From: Hydrogenophaga sp.
GTDB lineage: Bacteria > Pseudomonadota > Gammaproteobacteria > Burkholderiales > Burkholderiaceae_C
DNA length: 64,000 bases
NCBI GenBank assembly: GCA_016741995.1
Contig: JACVCO010000003.1
Span: forward strand, 124,001 to 188,000
Reading direction: 5' to 3'
Position numbers and translations under genes: made by a program. Under the pieces are notes generated by a model. The model saw only the letters and a program-made list of their open reading frames with translations, was not told the DNA's origin and ran no database searches. Every line of letters starts with the position of its first letter. The stretch's first letter is position 1. Below are positions 56,283 through 64,000 of the stretch, in pieces.

Positions 56283-58408
56283 GCTGCGGCTCCTTCTTCG
56301 GCGCGGGCCTTGCGGGCGTCGGCCGTGAGCTGCAGCGCGGGTGCGCGGCGCACCAGGCCGTCGAGCTGGTAGATGCTGGCCACAGCGGGAACGCCTTGCG
56401 CCGGGCTGAGGTCGATCGCCGCGGCGCTGGTGTTGCCCAGGCGCTCGGCGGGCACGACACCGCCCTGCTCCACGCCGGGCAGCGCCTTGGCGAGCACGGC
56501 TTGCGACGACTCGGCATCGAAGCCCTGCAGGCCGAGCAGGTTGCCCAGCACGCGCAGCACCTTCCAGCCCGGGCGCGTATCGCCCAGGGGGCGCACCACG
56601 GCGTGGAAACTCTGCAGGCGGCCTTCGGCGTTGACGAAGCTGCCCGAGGTTTCGCTGAAGGGCGCGATGGGCAACAGCACGTCGCTCACGTCGAGGTTGG
56701 TCTTGAACGGGCTGAGCGTGACGACCATGCCGGCGTTCTTCAGGCCGTCGAGGCCGACGGCCGTGTCCTGCGCTTCGACGTTGAGCAGCAGCGCGCCCTT
56801 GAGTGCACCACCGAGCATCTGCGCGGCATTCAGGCCGCCCTGCGCGGGCACGGCACCGACGAGCTGCGCGCCCACGGTGTTGGCGGCCTCGGTGAGGTAA
56901 CCCACGGTGGCGCCGGTGTGCTCACCGATGAAGTTGGCCAGCGCGAGCAGGCTGGCGGCCTTGGGGTGGTGCGCGGCGGCGTTGCCCAGCAGCACGGCCT
57001 TGTGCTCGCCACCCAGCAGGGAGGCGGCGATGGCCTTGTGGGCGTCGTTGGCCTCGGCGGCCCCCGGGGCGTTGACGCCCTTCTCGGCCGCGACCGCGGC
57101 GGCGATGCCGGCCAGGGCGCTGGCCCAGTCGCGGCTGTCGGCCAGCAGCGGGTGCCGGACGTTCATGGCCCAGGCGGGTTGGGTGCTCACGAGCGCGCTG
57201 AGCTGCGCGCCCTTGCGCACGGCCTGGCGGATGCGTTGCGCGAACAGCGGGTGGTCCTTGCGCAGGTTGCTGCCGACCACGAGCACGCGTTGCAGCGTGG
57301 AGAGCTCGGCGATCGGGCGGCCAAGCCAGCGGGCGGCACCGGCCGGCGCGGCATTGCCGAAGTCGGCCGCGCGCAGGCGGCTGTCGATGTTGGCGCTGCC
57401 GAGACCGCGCACCAGCGCGCCGGCCAGGGCCAACTCTTCCACCGTGCTGTGCGGGCTGGCGAGCAGGCCGATGGCACCGGCACCGTGCTCGGCCTGGATC
57501 TGCTTGAGGCCGTGGCCGACGTACTCGAGCGCGGTCTGCCAGTCGACCGTCTTCCATTCACCACCCTGCTTGAGCATGGGTTGCGTGAGGCGGTCGGGGC
57601 CGTTCAGGGCCTCGTAGGAGAAGCGGTCGCGGTCGGCGATCCAGCACTCGTTGACGGCTTCATTTTCGAGCGGCACCACGCGCATGACCTGGTGGTTCTT
57701 GACCTGCACCACGAGGTTTGCGCCGGTGGAATCGTGCGGGCTCACGCTCTTGCGGCGCGAGAGCTCCCAGGTGCGGGCGCTGTAGCGGAACGGTTTGCTG
57801 GTGAGCGCGCCCACGGGGCAGATGTCGATCATGTTGCCCGAGAGCTCGGAGTCGACCGACTGGCCCACGAAGGTCTCGATCTCGGCGTGCTCGCCGCGGT
57901 GGCTCATGCCGAGCTCCATCACGCCGGCGATTTCCTGGCCGAAGCGCACGCAGCGCGTGCAGTGGATGCAGCGGCTCATCTCCTCCATGGAGACCAGCGG
58001 GCCCACGTTCTTGTGGAAGACGACGCGCTTTTCTTCCTGGTAGCGCGAACCGGAGCCGCCGTAGCCCACGGCCAGATCCTGCAGCTGGCATTCGCCGCCC
58101 TGGTCGCAGATCGGGCAGTCGAGCGGGTGGTTGATGAGGAGAAACTCCATCACCGACTTCTGCGCCTTGACGGCCTTGTCGCTCTGGGTGCGCACGATCA
58201 TGCCCTGCGTGACCGGCGTGGCGCAGGCGGGCATGGGCTTGGGCGCCTTCTCCACCTCGACCAGACACATGCGGCAGTTGGCCGCGATGGAGAGCTTCTT
58301 GTGGTAGCAGAAGTGCGGGATGTAGGTGCCGGCCTTCTCGGCCGCATGCATGACCATGCTGCCCGGGGGCACTTCGACCTTCTGGCCGTCGAGTTCGATT
58401 TCAACCAT
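56279..58408 (-). CDS. nuoG: NADH-quinone oxidoreductase subunit G
   Basis: The 709-residue peripheral subunit carries cluster N1b (C34, C45, C48, C62), N5 with a histidine ligand ([14 protein letters not shown]) and N4 (CIHCTRC plus ICPVGAL). The C-terminal molybdopterin-like domain has no cofactor set, as expected. The extra N7 cluster of E. coli is not seen. Twenty-two bases follow before nuoF stops upstream. Confidence 0.96.
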   Translation of the reverse strand: MVEIELDGQKVEVPPGSMVMHAAEKAGTYIPHFCYHKKLSIAANCRMCLVEVEKAPKPMPACATPVTQGMIVRTQSDKAVKAQKSVMEFLLINHPLDCPICDQGGECQLQDLAVGYGGSGSRYQEEKRVVFHKNVGPLVSMEEMSRCIHCTRCVRFGQEIAGVMELGMSHRGEHAEIETFVGQSVDSELSGNMIDICPVGALTSKPFRYSARTWELSRRKSVSPHDSTGANLVVQVKNHQVMRVVPLENEAVNECWIADRDRFSYEALNGPDRLTQPMLKQGGEWKTVDWQTALEYVGHGLKQIQAEHGAGAIGLLASPHSTVEELALAGALVRGLGSANIDSRLRAADFGNAAPAGAARWLGRPIAELSTLQRVLVVGSNLRKDHPLFAQRIRQAVRKGAQLSALVSTQPAWAMNVRHPLLADSRDWASALAGIAAAVAAEKGVNAPGAAEANDAHKAIAASLLGGEHKAVLLGNAAAHHPKAASLLALANFIGEHTGATVGYLTEAANTVGAQLVGAVPAQGGLNAAQMLGGALKGALLLNVEAQDTAVGLDGLKNAGMVVTLSPFKTNLDVSDVLLPIAPFSETSGSFVNAEGRLQSFHAVVRPLGDTRPGWKVLRVLGNLLGLQGFDAESSQAVLAKALPGVEQGGVVPAERLGNTSAAAIDLSPAQGVPAVASIYQLDGLVRRAPALQLTADARKARAEEGAAA

Positions 58409-58430
58409 GGGGATGTCCGTGTTCCTCGCT

Positions 58431-59789
58431 TCAGGCCGCGGTTGCCTGGGCGCCCGGCTGGGCGGCGGCGATCCTGGCCTCGAACTCGTGGCGGAAGTGC
58501 TTGATCATGGCGCGCACCGGCATGGCCGCCGCGTCGCCGAGCGCGCAGATCGTGCGGCCCATGATGTTCTCGGCCACGTTGTCGAGCAGGGCCATGTCCT
58601 CGGGCTTGCCGAGGCCGCGGTCGATGCGGTCGACCAAACGCCAGAGCCAGCCGGTGCCTTCGCGGCACGGCGTGCACTGGCCGCAGCTCTCGTGCATGTA
58701 GAAGTAGGACAGGCGCTTGAGCGACTCGACCATATCGCGCGAGTCGTCCATCACGATGACGGCGCCCGAACCCAGCATGGAGCCGGCCTTGGCGATGGAG
58801 TCGTAGTCCATCGTGCAGTCCATCATGATGTGCGCGGGCAGCACCGGGGCCGACGAGCCACCCGGGATGACGGCCTTGAGCGTGCGGCCCTTGCGCACGC
58901 CGCCCGCGAGTTCGAGCAGCTTGCTGAAGGGCGTGCCCAGCGGGACCTCGAAGTTGCCGGGCATCTCGACGTCACCGCTGACCGAGAAGATCTTGGTGCC
59001 ACCGTTGTTGGGCTTGCCGATCTCGAGGTAGGCCTGGCCGCCATTACGGATGATCCAGGGCACCGCCGCGAAGGTCTCGGTGTTGTTGATGGTGGTGGGC
59101 TTGCCGTAGAGGCCGAAGCTCGCCGGGAACGGTGGCTTGAAGCGCGGCTGGCCCTTCTTGCCTTCGAGCGATTCGAGCAGCGCGGTTTCTTCGCCGCAGA
59201 TGTAGGCACCGAAGCCGTGGTGCGCGTGCAGCTGGAACGAGAAGCCCGAGCCCAGGATGTTGTTGCCCAGCAGGCCAGCCGCCCTCGCCTCTTCCAGCGC
59301 GGCTTCGAAGCGCTCGTACACCTCGAAGATCTCGCCGTGGATGTAGTTGTAGCCCACGGTGATGCCCATGGCGTACGCCGCGATCGCCATGCCTTCGATG
59401 ACGATGTGCGGGTTGTACATGAGGATGTCGCGGTCCTTGCAGGTGCCCGGTTCGCCCTCGTCGGAGTTGCACACCAGGTACTTCTGGCCCGGGAACTGGC
59501 GTGGCATGAAGCTCCACTTCAGGCCGCTCGGGAAGCCGGCACCACCCCGGCCGCGCAAGGCCGATTCCTTGACGGTGGCGATCACCTGGTCTTGCGTCAG
59601 GCCTTCGCCCTGGCCGTCCTGGCCCAGGATCCGGCGCAGGGCCTGGTAACCACCGCGCGCCTCGTAGTCCTTGATCGACCAGTTCTTGCCATCGAGGTCC
59701 GCGTAGATCTGCGGGCTGATGTGGCGGCCATGGAAGCAGGTCTGCACGCCGGTGGCGGCGAACTGGCCAATGATCTGTTCGGCGTTCAT
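58431..59789 (-). CDS. nuoF: NADH-quinone oxidoreductase subunit F (NADH- and FMN-binding)
   Basis: The 452-residue flavoprotein binds NADH and FMN ([29 protein letters not shown], and the loop [19 protein letters not shown]-like segment) and cluster N3 ([12 protein letters not shown] with a later cysteine). Electrons enter complex I here. The start overlaps the nuoE stop by one base (TGATG). Confidence 0.97.
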   Translation of the reverse strand: MNAEQIIGQFAATGVQTCFHGRHISPQIYADLDGKNWSIKDYEARGGYQALRRILGQDGQGEGLTQDQVIATVKESALRGRGGAGFPSGLKWSFMPRQFPGQKYLVCNSDEGEPGTCKDRDILMYNPHIVIEGMAIAAYAMGITVGYNYIHGEIFEVYERFEAALEEARAAGLLGNNILGSGFSFQLHAHHGFGAYICGEETALLESLEGKKGQPRFKPPFPASFGLYGKPTTINNTETFAAVPWIIRNGGQAYLEIGKPNNGGTKIFSVSGDVEMPGNFEVPLGTPFSKLLELAGGVRKGRTLKAVIPGGSSAPVLPAHIMMDCTMDYDSIAKAGSMLGSGAVIVMDDSRDMVESLKRLSYFYMHESCGQCTPCREGTGWLWRLVDRIDRGLGKPEDMALLDNVAENIMGRTICALGDAAAMPVRAMIKHFRHEFEARIAAAQPGAQATAA

Positions 59790-60295
59790 CAGGCTTTGCC
59801 CTCCGAGGCACGCAGGCCGTCGACCAGCTGGTCAAGCTTGTCGTGGCTCATGAAGCTGCACATGTGGCGGTCGTTCACCAGCATCACGGGCGCGTCGGCG
59901 CAGGCACCCAGGCACTCGCTCTGCTGCAACGTGAACAGGCCGTCGGGCGTCGTCTCGCCCATTTCGATGCCGAGCTTGTGCTCCAGATGGTGCAACGCCT
60001 TCTGGCCATCGCGCAGCTGGCACGGCAGGTTGGTGCAGACGTTGAGCTTGAACTTGCCCATCGGCCGCTGGTTGTACATGTTGTAGAAGGTCGTGACCTC
60101 GTGCACCGCGATCGGCTCGACGCCGATGTAGGCGGCCAGAGCGGCCTCGGCCTCGGTGCTCACCCAGCCCTGCTCCTGCTGGATGATGGACAGGCAGGCC
60201 ATCACGGCGGAGATGCGCTGATCGGGCGGGTACTTGGCGACCTCGCGGTCGAAGCGCGCGATGGTGGCCGCAGCGAACTGCGCGGGCGTGCTCAT
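59789..60295 (-). CDS. nuoE: NADH-quinone oxidoreductase subunit E
   Basis: The 168-residue thioredoxin-fold protein holds the [2Fe-2S] cluster N1a (CTNLPC and CLGACADAP). It sits beside NuoF. The start overlaps the nuoD stop by four bases. Confidence 0.96.
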   Translation of the reverse strand: MSTPAQFAAATIARFDREVAKYPPDQRISAVMACLSIIQQEQGWVSTEAEAALAAYIGVEPIAVHEVTTFYNMYNQRPMGKFKLNVCTNLPCQLRDGQKALHHLEHKLGIEMGETTPDGLFTLQQSECLGACADAPVMLVNDRHMCSFMSHDKLDQLVDGLRASEGKA

Positions 60296-61545
60296 CGATC
60301 GATCTCCCCGAAAACGATGTCCATGGTGCCGATGATGGCGACCGCGTCGGCCAGCATGTGGCCGCGTGCCATTTCGTCGAGCGAGGCCAGATGCGCGAAG
60401 CCGGGGGCACGGATCTTCACGCGGTACGGCTTATTGGCGCCGTCGCTCACCAGGTAGATGCCGAATTCGCCCTTCGGGTGTTCCACGGCGGCATACGCTT
60501 CGCCCTCGGGCACGTGGAAACCTTCGGTGAAGAGCTTGAAGTGGTGGATCAGCTCTTCCATGTTGGTCTTCATCGCCTCACGGCCGGGCGGCGCAACCTT
60601 GTGGTTGTCGGTGATCACCGGGCCCGGGTTGGCGCGCAACCAGCTCACGCACTGCTTGATGATGCGGTTGGACTGCTTGAGCTCTTCCATGCGCACCAGG
60701 TAACGGTCGTAGGTGTCGCCGGTCTTGCCCACGGGGATGTCGAAATCCAGGCGGTCGTAGACCTCGTAAGGCTGCTTCTTGCGCAGGTCCCAGGCGATGC
60801 CGGAGCCGCGCAGCATGGGGCCGGTCATGCCGAGGTTGAGGGCGCGCTCGGGCGGCACCACGCCAATGCCGACAGTGCGCTGTTTCCAGATGCGGTTGTC
60901 GGTGAGCAGCGTGTGGTACTCGTCGAGGTAGGTCGGGAAGCGCTGGGTGAAATCGTCGATGAAATCGAGCATCGAACCCTGGCGGTTCTTGTTGAGCTCA
61001 TCGACGCCGCGCTGGTTGCGCACCTTGCTCGCCTGGTACTGCGGCATGCTGTCGGGCAGATCGCGGTAGACACCGCCGGGGCGGAAGTAGGCCGCGTGCA
61101 TGCGCGCACCCGACACCGCCTCGTACATGTCGAACAGGTCCTCGCGCTCGCGGAAGGCGTAGATGAGGATGGTGGAGCTGCCGCAATCGTTGCCGTGCGA
61201 ACCCAGCCACATGAGGTGGTTGAGCATGCGCGTGATCTCGCTGAACATCACGCGGATGTACTGCGCGCGGATCGGCACGTCGATGCCAAGGAGCTTCTCG
61301 ATCGCCAGGCAGTAGGCGTGCTCGTTGCTCATCATGGACACGTAGTCGAGACGGTCCATGTAGGGCAGCGACTGGATGTAGGTCTTGTGCTCGGCGAGCT
61401 TTTCGGTCGCGCGGTGCAGCAGACCGATGTGCGGGTCGGCGCGCTGCACGACCTCGCCGTCGAGTTCGAGCACCAGGCGCAGCACGCCGTGCGCAGCCGG
61501 GTGCTGCGGGCCGAAGTTCAGGGTGTAGTTCTTGATCTCTGCCAT
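60292..61545 (-). CDS. nuoD: NADH-quinone oxidoreductase subunit D
   Basis: The 417-residue subunit has [20 protein letters not shown] at its start and the quinone-site tyrosine and histidines in [15 protein letters not shown]. It is separate from nuoC here, unlike the NuoCD fusion of E. coli. The start at 61545 gives the normal length; an extension to 62367 crosses nuoC. Confidence 0.97.
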   Translation of the reverse strand: MAEIKNYTLNFGPQHPAAHGVLRLVLELDGEVVQRADPHIGLLHRATEKLAEHKTYIQSLPYMDRLDYVSMMSNEHAYCLAIEKLLGIDVPIRAQYIRVMFSEITRMLNHLMWLGSHGNDCGSSTILIYAFREREDLFDMYEAVSGARMHAAYFRPGGVYRDLPDSMPQYQASKVRNQRGVDELNKNRQGSMLDFIDDFTQRFPTYLDEYHTLLTDNRIWKQRTVGIGVVPPERALNLGMTGPMLRGSGIAWDLRKKQPYEVYDRLDFDIPVGKTGDTYDRYLVRMEELKQSNRIIKQCVSWLRANPGPVITDNHKVAPPGREAMKTNMEELIHHFKLFTEGFHVPEGEAYAAVEHPKGEFGIYLVSDGANKPYRVKIRAPGFAHLASLDEMARGHMLADAVAIIGTMDIVFGEIDR

Positions 61546-61562
61546 GTCGGTATGCCCCGCGC

Positions 61563-62186
61563 TCAGTGCAGGCCGCCGTAGTTGTCTTCGCGGATCACGC
61601 GCGGCGTGATTTCGCGCGGCTCGATCGTCACAGGCTCGTAGACCACGCGCTGGCGCTCGGCGTCGTAGCGCATCTCGACGTGGCCCGAGAGCGGGAAGTC
61701 CTTGCGGAAGGGGTGACCGATGAAGCCGTAGTCGGTGAGGATGCGGCGCAGATCGGTGTGCCCTTCGAACACGATGCCGTAGAGGTCGAAGGCTTCGCGC
61801 TCGTACCAGTTGGCGCTGTTCCAGATCGCACTGACCGAAGGCAGCACGGGGAAATCGTCGTCGGTGGCGAACACGCGCACACGCACGCGCTGGTTCAAGC
61901 TCACCGACAGCAGGTGCGACACCGCCGCGAAGCGTGCGCCCTCCCAGCGACCCTCGCCGTGCGCGGAATAGTCGAGGCCGCAAAGGTCGATGAGCTGTTC
62001 GAAGTGCGCCACGGGGGCATCGCGCAGCGTCTGCATCACGCCCAGGTAGTCGGCAGCCGCCACGGTGACGGTGACCTCGCCACGCGAGAGCTCGACCGAC
62101 CGCACGCGGCCTTCGAGCAGATCGGCGAGGCGCTGGCGCAGGTCTTCGGGCGCGATGGCTTGAGCGGCGGGGGCGTGTGCGGTCAT
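61563..62186 (-). CDS. nuoC: NADH-quinone oxidoreductase subunit C
   Basis: The 207-residue protein has the 30-kDa subunit signature ([30 protein letters not shown]). It is structural and joins NuoD in the peripheral arm. The start at 62186 follows a weak ribosome site; the nuoB stop is 11 bases away. Confidence 0.95.
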   Translation of the reverse strand: MTAHAPAAQAIAPEDLRQRLADLLEGRVRSVELSRGEVTVTVAAADYLGVMQTLRDAPVAHFEQLIDLCGLDYSAHGEGRWEGARFAAVSHLLSVSLNQRVRVRVFATDDDFPVLPSVSAIWNSANWYEREAFDLYGIVFEGHTDLRRILTDYGFIGHPFRKDFPLSGHVEMRYDAERQRVVYEPVTIEPREITPRVIREDNYGGLH

Positions 62187-62197
62187 GGCAAGGCTTC

Positions 62198-62677
62198 TCA
62201 GGCGCGCGCGATCGTGTGGGTGCGGCGGATCTTCTGCTGCAGCTGAATGATTCCGTACAGCAGCGCCTCTGCGGTGGGCGGGCAGCCGGGCACGTAGACG
62301 TCGACCGGCACGATGCGATCGCAACCACGCACCACGGAGTAGCTGTAGTGGTAGTAGCCACCGCCATTGGCGCACGAACCCATGGAAAGCACCCAGCGCG
62401 GCTCGGCCATCTGGTCGTAGACCTTGCGCAGGGCTGGCGCCATCTTGTTGCACAGCGTGCCGGCCACGATCATGAGATCGGACTGGCGCGGGCTGGCGCG
62501 AAACACCTCGGAACCGAAGCGGCCGATGTCGTAGCGCGCGGCGGCCGCGTGCATCATCTCGACAGCGCAACAGGCCAGCCCGAAGGTCATGGGCCAGAGC
62601 GAGCCGGTCTTGGCCCAGTTCACCACCGCGTCGTAGCTGGTGGTGACGAAACCTTCCTTGAAGACACCTTCAATCAT
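62198..62677 (-). CDS. nuoB: NADH-quinone oxidoreductase subunit B (N2 cluster)
   Basis: The 159-residue protein carries cluster N2 with the tandem cysteines in [11 protein letters not shown], then [21 protein letters not shown] and YVPGCPP. It hands electrons to the quinone. Thirty-six bases follow nuoA. Confidence 0.97.
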   Translation of the reverse strand: MIEGVFKEGFVTTSYDAVVNWAKTGSLWPMTFGLACCAVEMMHAAAARYDIGRFGSEVFRASPRQSDLMIVAGTLCNKMAPALRKVYDQMAEPRWVLSMGSCANGGGYYHYSYSVVRGCDRIVPVDVYVPGCPPTAEALLYGIIQLQQKIRRTHTIARA

Positions 62678-62713
62678 GCGAAGCTCCGGCGCGCCCGTAA
62701 CGTGGGCGCAGGT

Positions 62714-63073
62714 TCATTCCCAGTCGAGCGCGCCCTTTTTCCACTCGTAGGCGAAGCCCACGGTGAGGATGGCCAGGAACACGACACCTGCCACGAACCC
62801 CGTGACACCGATGTCGGTGAAGGCCACCGCCCAAGGAATGAGAAAGGCGATCTCGAGATCGAACAGGATGAAGAGGATGGCCACGAGGTAGTAGCGGACA
62901 TCAAACTTCATGCGCGCGTCTTCGAAGGCTTCGAAGCCGCATTCGTAAGGGGAGTTTTTCTCGGCGTCCGGCAGGTTCGGGCCAAGAATGAAACCGAGGA
63001 CTTGCGGAATGATGCCTACCGCGATGCCCACGAGGATGAACAGAAGCACGGGCAGGTACTGGTCTAGGCTCAT
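62714..63073 (-). CDS. nuoA: NADH-quinone oxidoreductase subunit A
   Basis: The 119-residue protein has three helices and the signature [34 protein letters not shown]. It is the first gene of the 14-gene operon; a promoter is expected between it and the tRNA gene. Confidence 0.97.
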   Translation of the reverse strand: MSLDQYLPVLLFILVGIAVGIIPQVLGFILGPNLPDAEKNSPYECGFEAFEDARMKFDVRYYLVAILFILFDLEIAFLIPWAVAFTDIGVTGFVAGVVFLAILTVGFAYEWKKGALDWE

Positions 63074-63122
63074 CGTGGGTCGGTTCCATAAGCCGGGCCT
63101 GCTGGCCGGGCTTTCAACGATC

Positions 63123-63207
63123 TGGTGCCGACGGCGAGACTCGAACTCGCACAGCTTTCGCCACTACCCCCTCAAGATAGCGTGTCTACCAATTTCACCA
63201 CGTCGGC
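63123..63207 (-). tRNA. tRNA-Leu (anticodon GAG)
   Basis: An 85-base class II tRNA: acceptor GCCGACG pairs with its 3' strand, the anticodon stem is CTATC/GGTAG around the loop TTGAGGG, giving GAG, followed by a variable arm and a T arm with GTTCGAGTC. The CCA end is encoded. It reads CUC/CUU leucine codons. It lies between secG and nuoA, as in other Burkholderiales. Confidence 0.95.
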
Positions 63208-63361
63208 TTGGGTCTGCGTTGCCATACTCACGAGGGTTGGGTGAGCAATCGCGACAACCCCGGGAGTTTACCCTGAAACACCTGCGCTTTTCGGGAGGCG
63301 CGCGCCCTTTTTTGAAGCATCCGGGCCGCGTGTCAGCACGCCGCCCGGAGCACCGGGGCAC

Positions 63362-63754
63362 TCACTGCGAAGGAATCTGACCGGCACCGGTCGGGGCCGG
63401 CGCCGGGGTGCCTTGTGCAGGGGCTGCGCCTGCCGGCGGCGCGCCGGTGCTGCCGGGAATCTGCTGCGCCGGCACGGCCTCCAGCACGCTGCCCGAGCTG
63501 GGCGCTTCGCGCAGGTTGCCGAAATAGGCCAGGCCCAGCGTACAGGCCAGAAACACCGCCGCCAGAACGGCGGTGGTGCGCGAAAGGAAGTTGGCACCGC
63601 CCGAGGCGCCGAACAGGCTGGCCGAGCCAGCACCGCCGCCACCGAAAGCCGCGCCCGCATCGGCGCCCTTCCCATGCTGCATGAGGATGAGGGCGATCAT
63701 GCCGAGAGCAGCCAGGATCTGCACCACGAGCAAAAGGGTCAGGAAGACATTCAT
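63362..63754 (-). CDS. secG: Preprotein translocase subunit SecG
   Basis: The 130-residue protein has two helices (VFLTLLLVVQILAALGMIALILMQ and TTAVLAAVFLACTLGLAYFG), the linker GKGADAGAAFGGG between, and a Pro/Ala-rich tail of about 50 residues. It helps SecYEG move proteins across the inner membrane. It follows tpiA by 55 bases. Confidence 0.93.
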   Translation of the reverse strand: MNVFLTLLLVVQILAALGMIALILMQHGKGADAGAAFGGGGAGSASLFGASGGANFLSRTTAVLAAVFLACTLGLAYFGNLREAPSSGSVLEAVPAQQIPGSTGAPPAGAAPAQGTPAPAPTGAGQIPSQ

Positions 63755-63809
63755 CGATTTCTCCGGGGTTTCCATGCGGGCGGCACACGCCACCCTGACA
63801 AGTTGGTGT

Positions 63810-64000
<191 letters not shown>

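Overview
The window is a high-GC bacterial chromosome segment. It most resembles a betaproteobacterium of the Burkholderiales, probably Comamonadaceae (Hydrogenophaga/Acidovorax-like). I base this on the tpiA-secG-tRNA-Leu-nuoA-N order, separate nuoC and nuoD, DUF2818/NUDIX/DUF1178 genes trailing nuoN, a Bug-family binding protein, TRAP transporters and the codon bias. This assignment is inference; no 16S gene is present.

Bases 1-12330 are catabolic and uptake genes. One minus-strand series runs Rieske oxygenase, GntR regulator, PDR-type reductase, then a complete TRAP transporter (dctP-dctQ-dctM). It is divergent from a short MetE-like methyltransferase. A second, orphan dctP paralogue, a DsbA-like isomerase, and a tartrate/D-malate dehydrogenase with a Bug binding protein and a divergent LysR regulator follow.

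Bases 12336-22871 form a two-armed aromatic-acid cluster. The minus arm has an acyl-CoA ligase and an amidohydrolase. The plus arm has an enoyl-CoA hydratase, feruloyl-CoA synthetase, SnoaL-like protein, short-chain dehydrogenase, lipoprotein tannase/feruloyl esterase, 4HBT thioesterase and MarR regulator, then a separate HxlR regulator. Together they look like CoA-dependent side-chain degradation of hydroxycinnamates; the Rieske system could then demethylate the methoxybenzoate product. The arms are separated by two related palindromic elements whose stems covary.

Bases 22878-47213 are housekeeping and miscellaneous genes: FAH hydrolase, grpE-dnaK-dnaJ with a sigma-32-like promoter, two M48 peptidases, cysteine dioxygenase-like cupin, ZIP metal transporter, lytic transglycosylase, WYL regulator with divergent glutathione S-transferase, a thiamine-type ABC transporter (thiBPQ), an FtsX-type permease with an AttH-like partner but no ATPase, a PsiF-repeat protein, an MsbA-type exporter, a DUF898 protein and glutamate dehydrogenase.

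Bases 47269-63073 are the 14-gene complex I operon (nuoA-N, minus strand) with three small co-directional genes at its end. Upstream are tRNA-Leu(GAG), secG and the 3' end of tpiA, which runs off the window. No phage, IS transposase, CRISPR array or rRNA was seen. The only gene-free stretch above 300 bases is 15029-15760.
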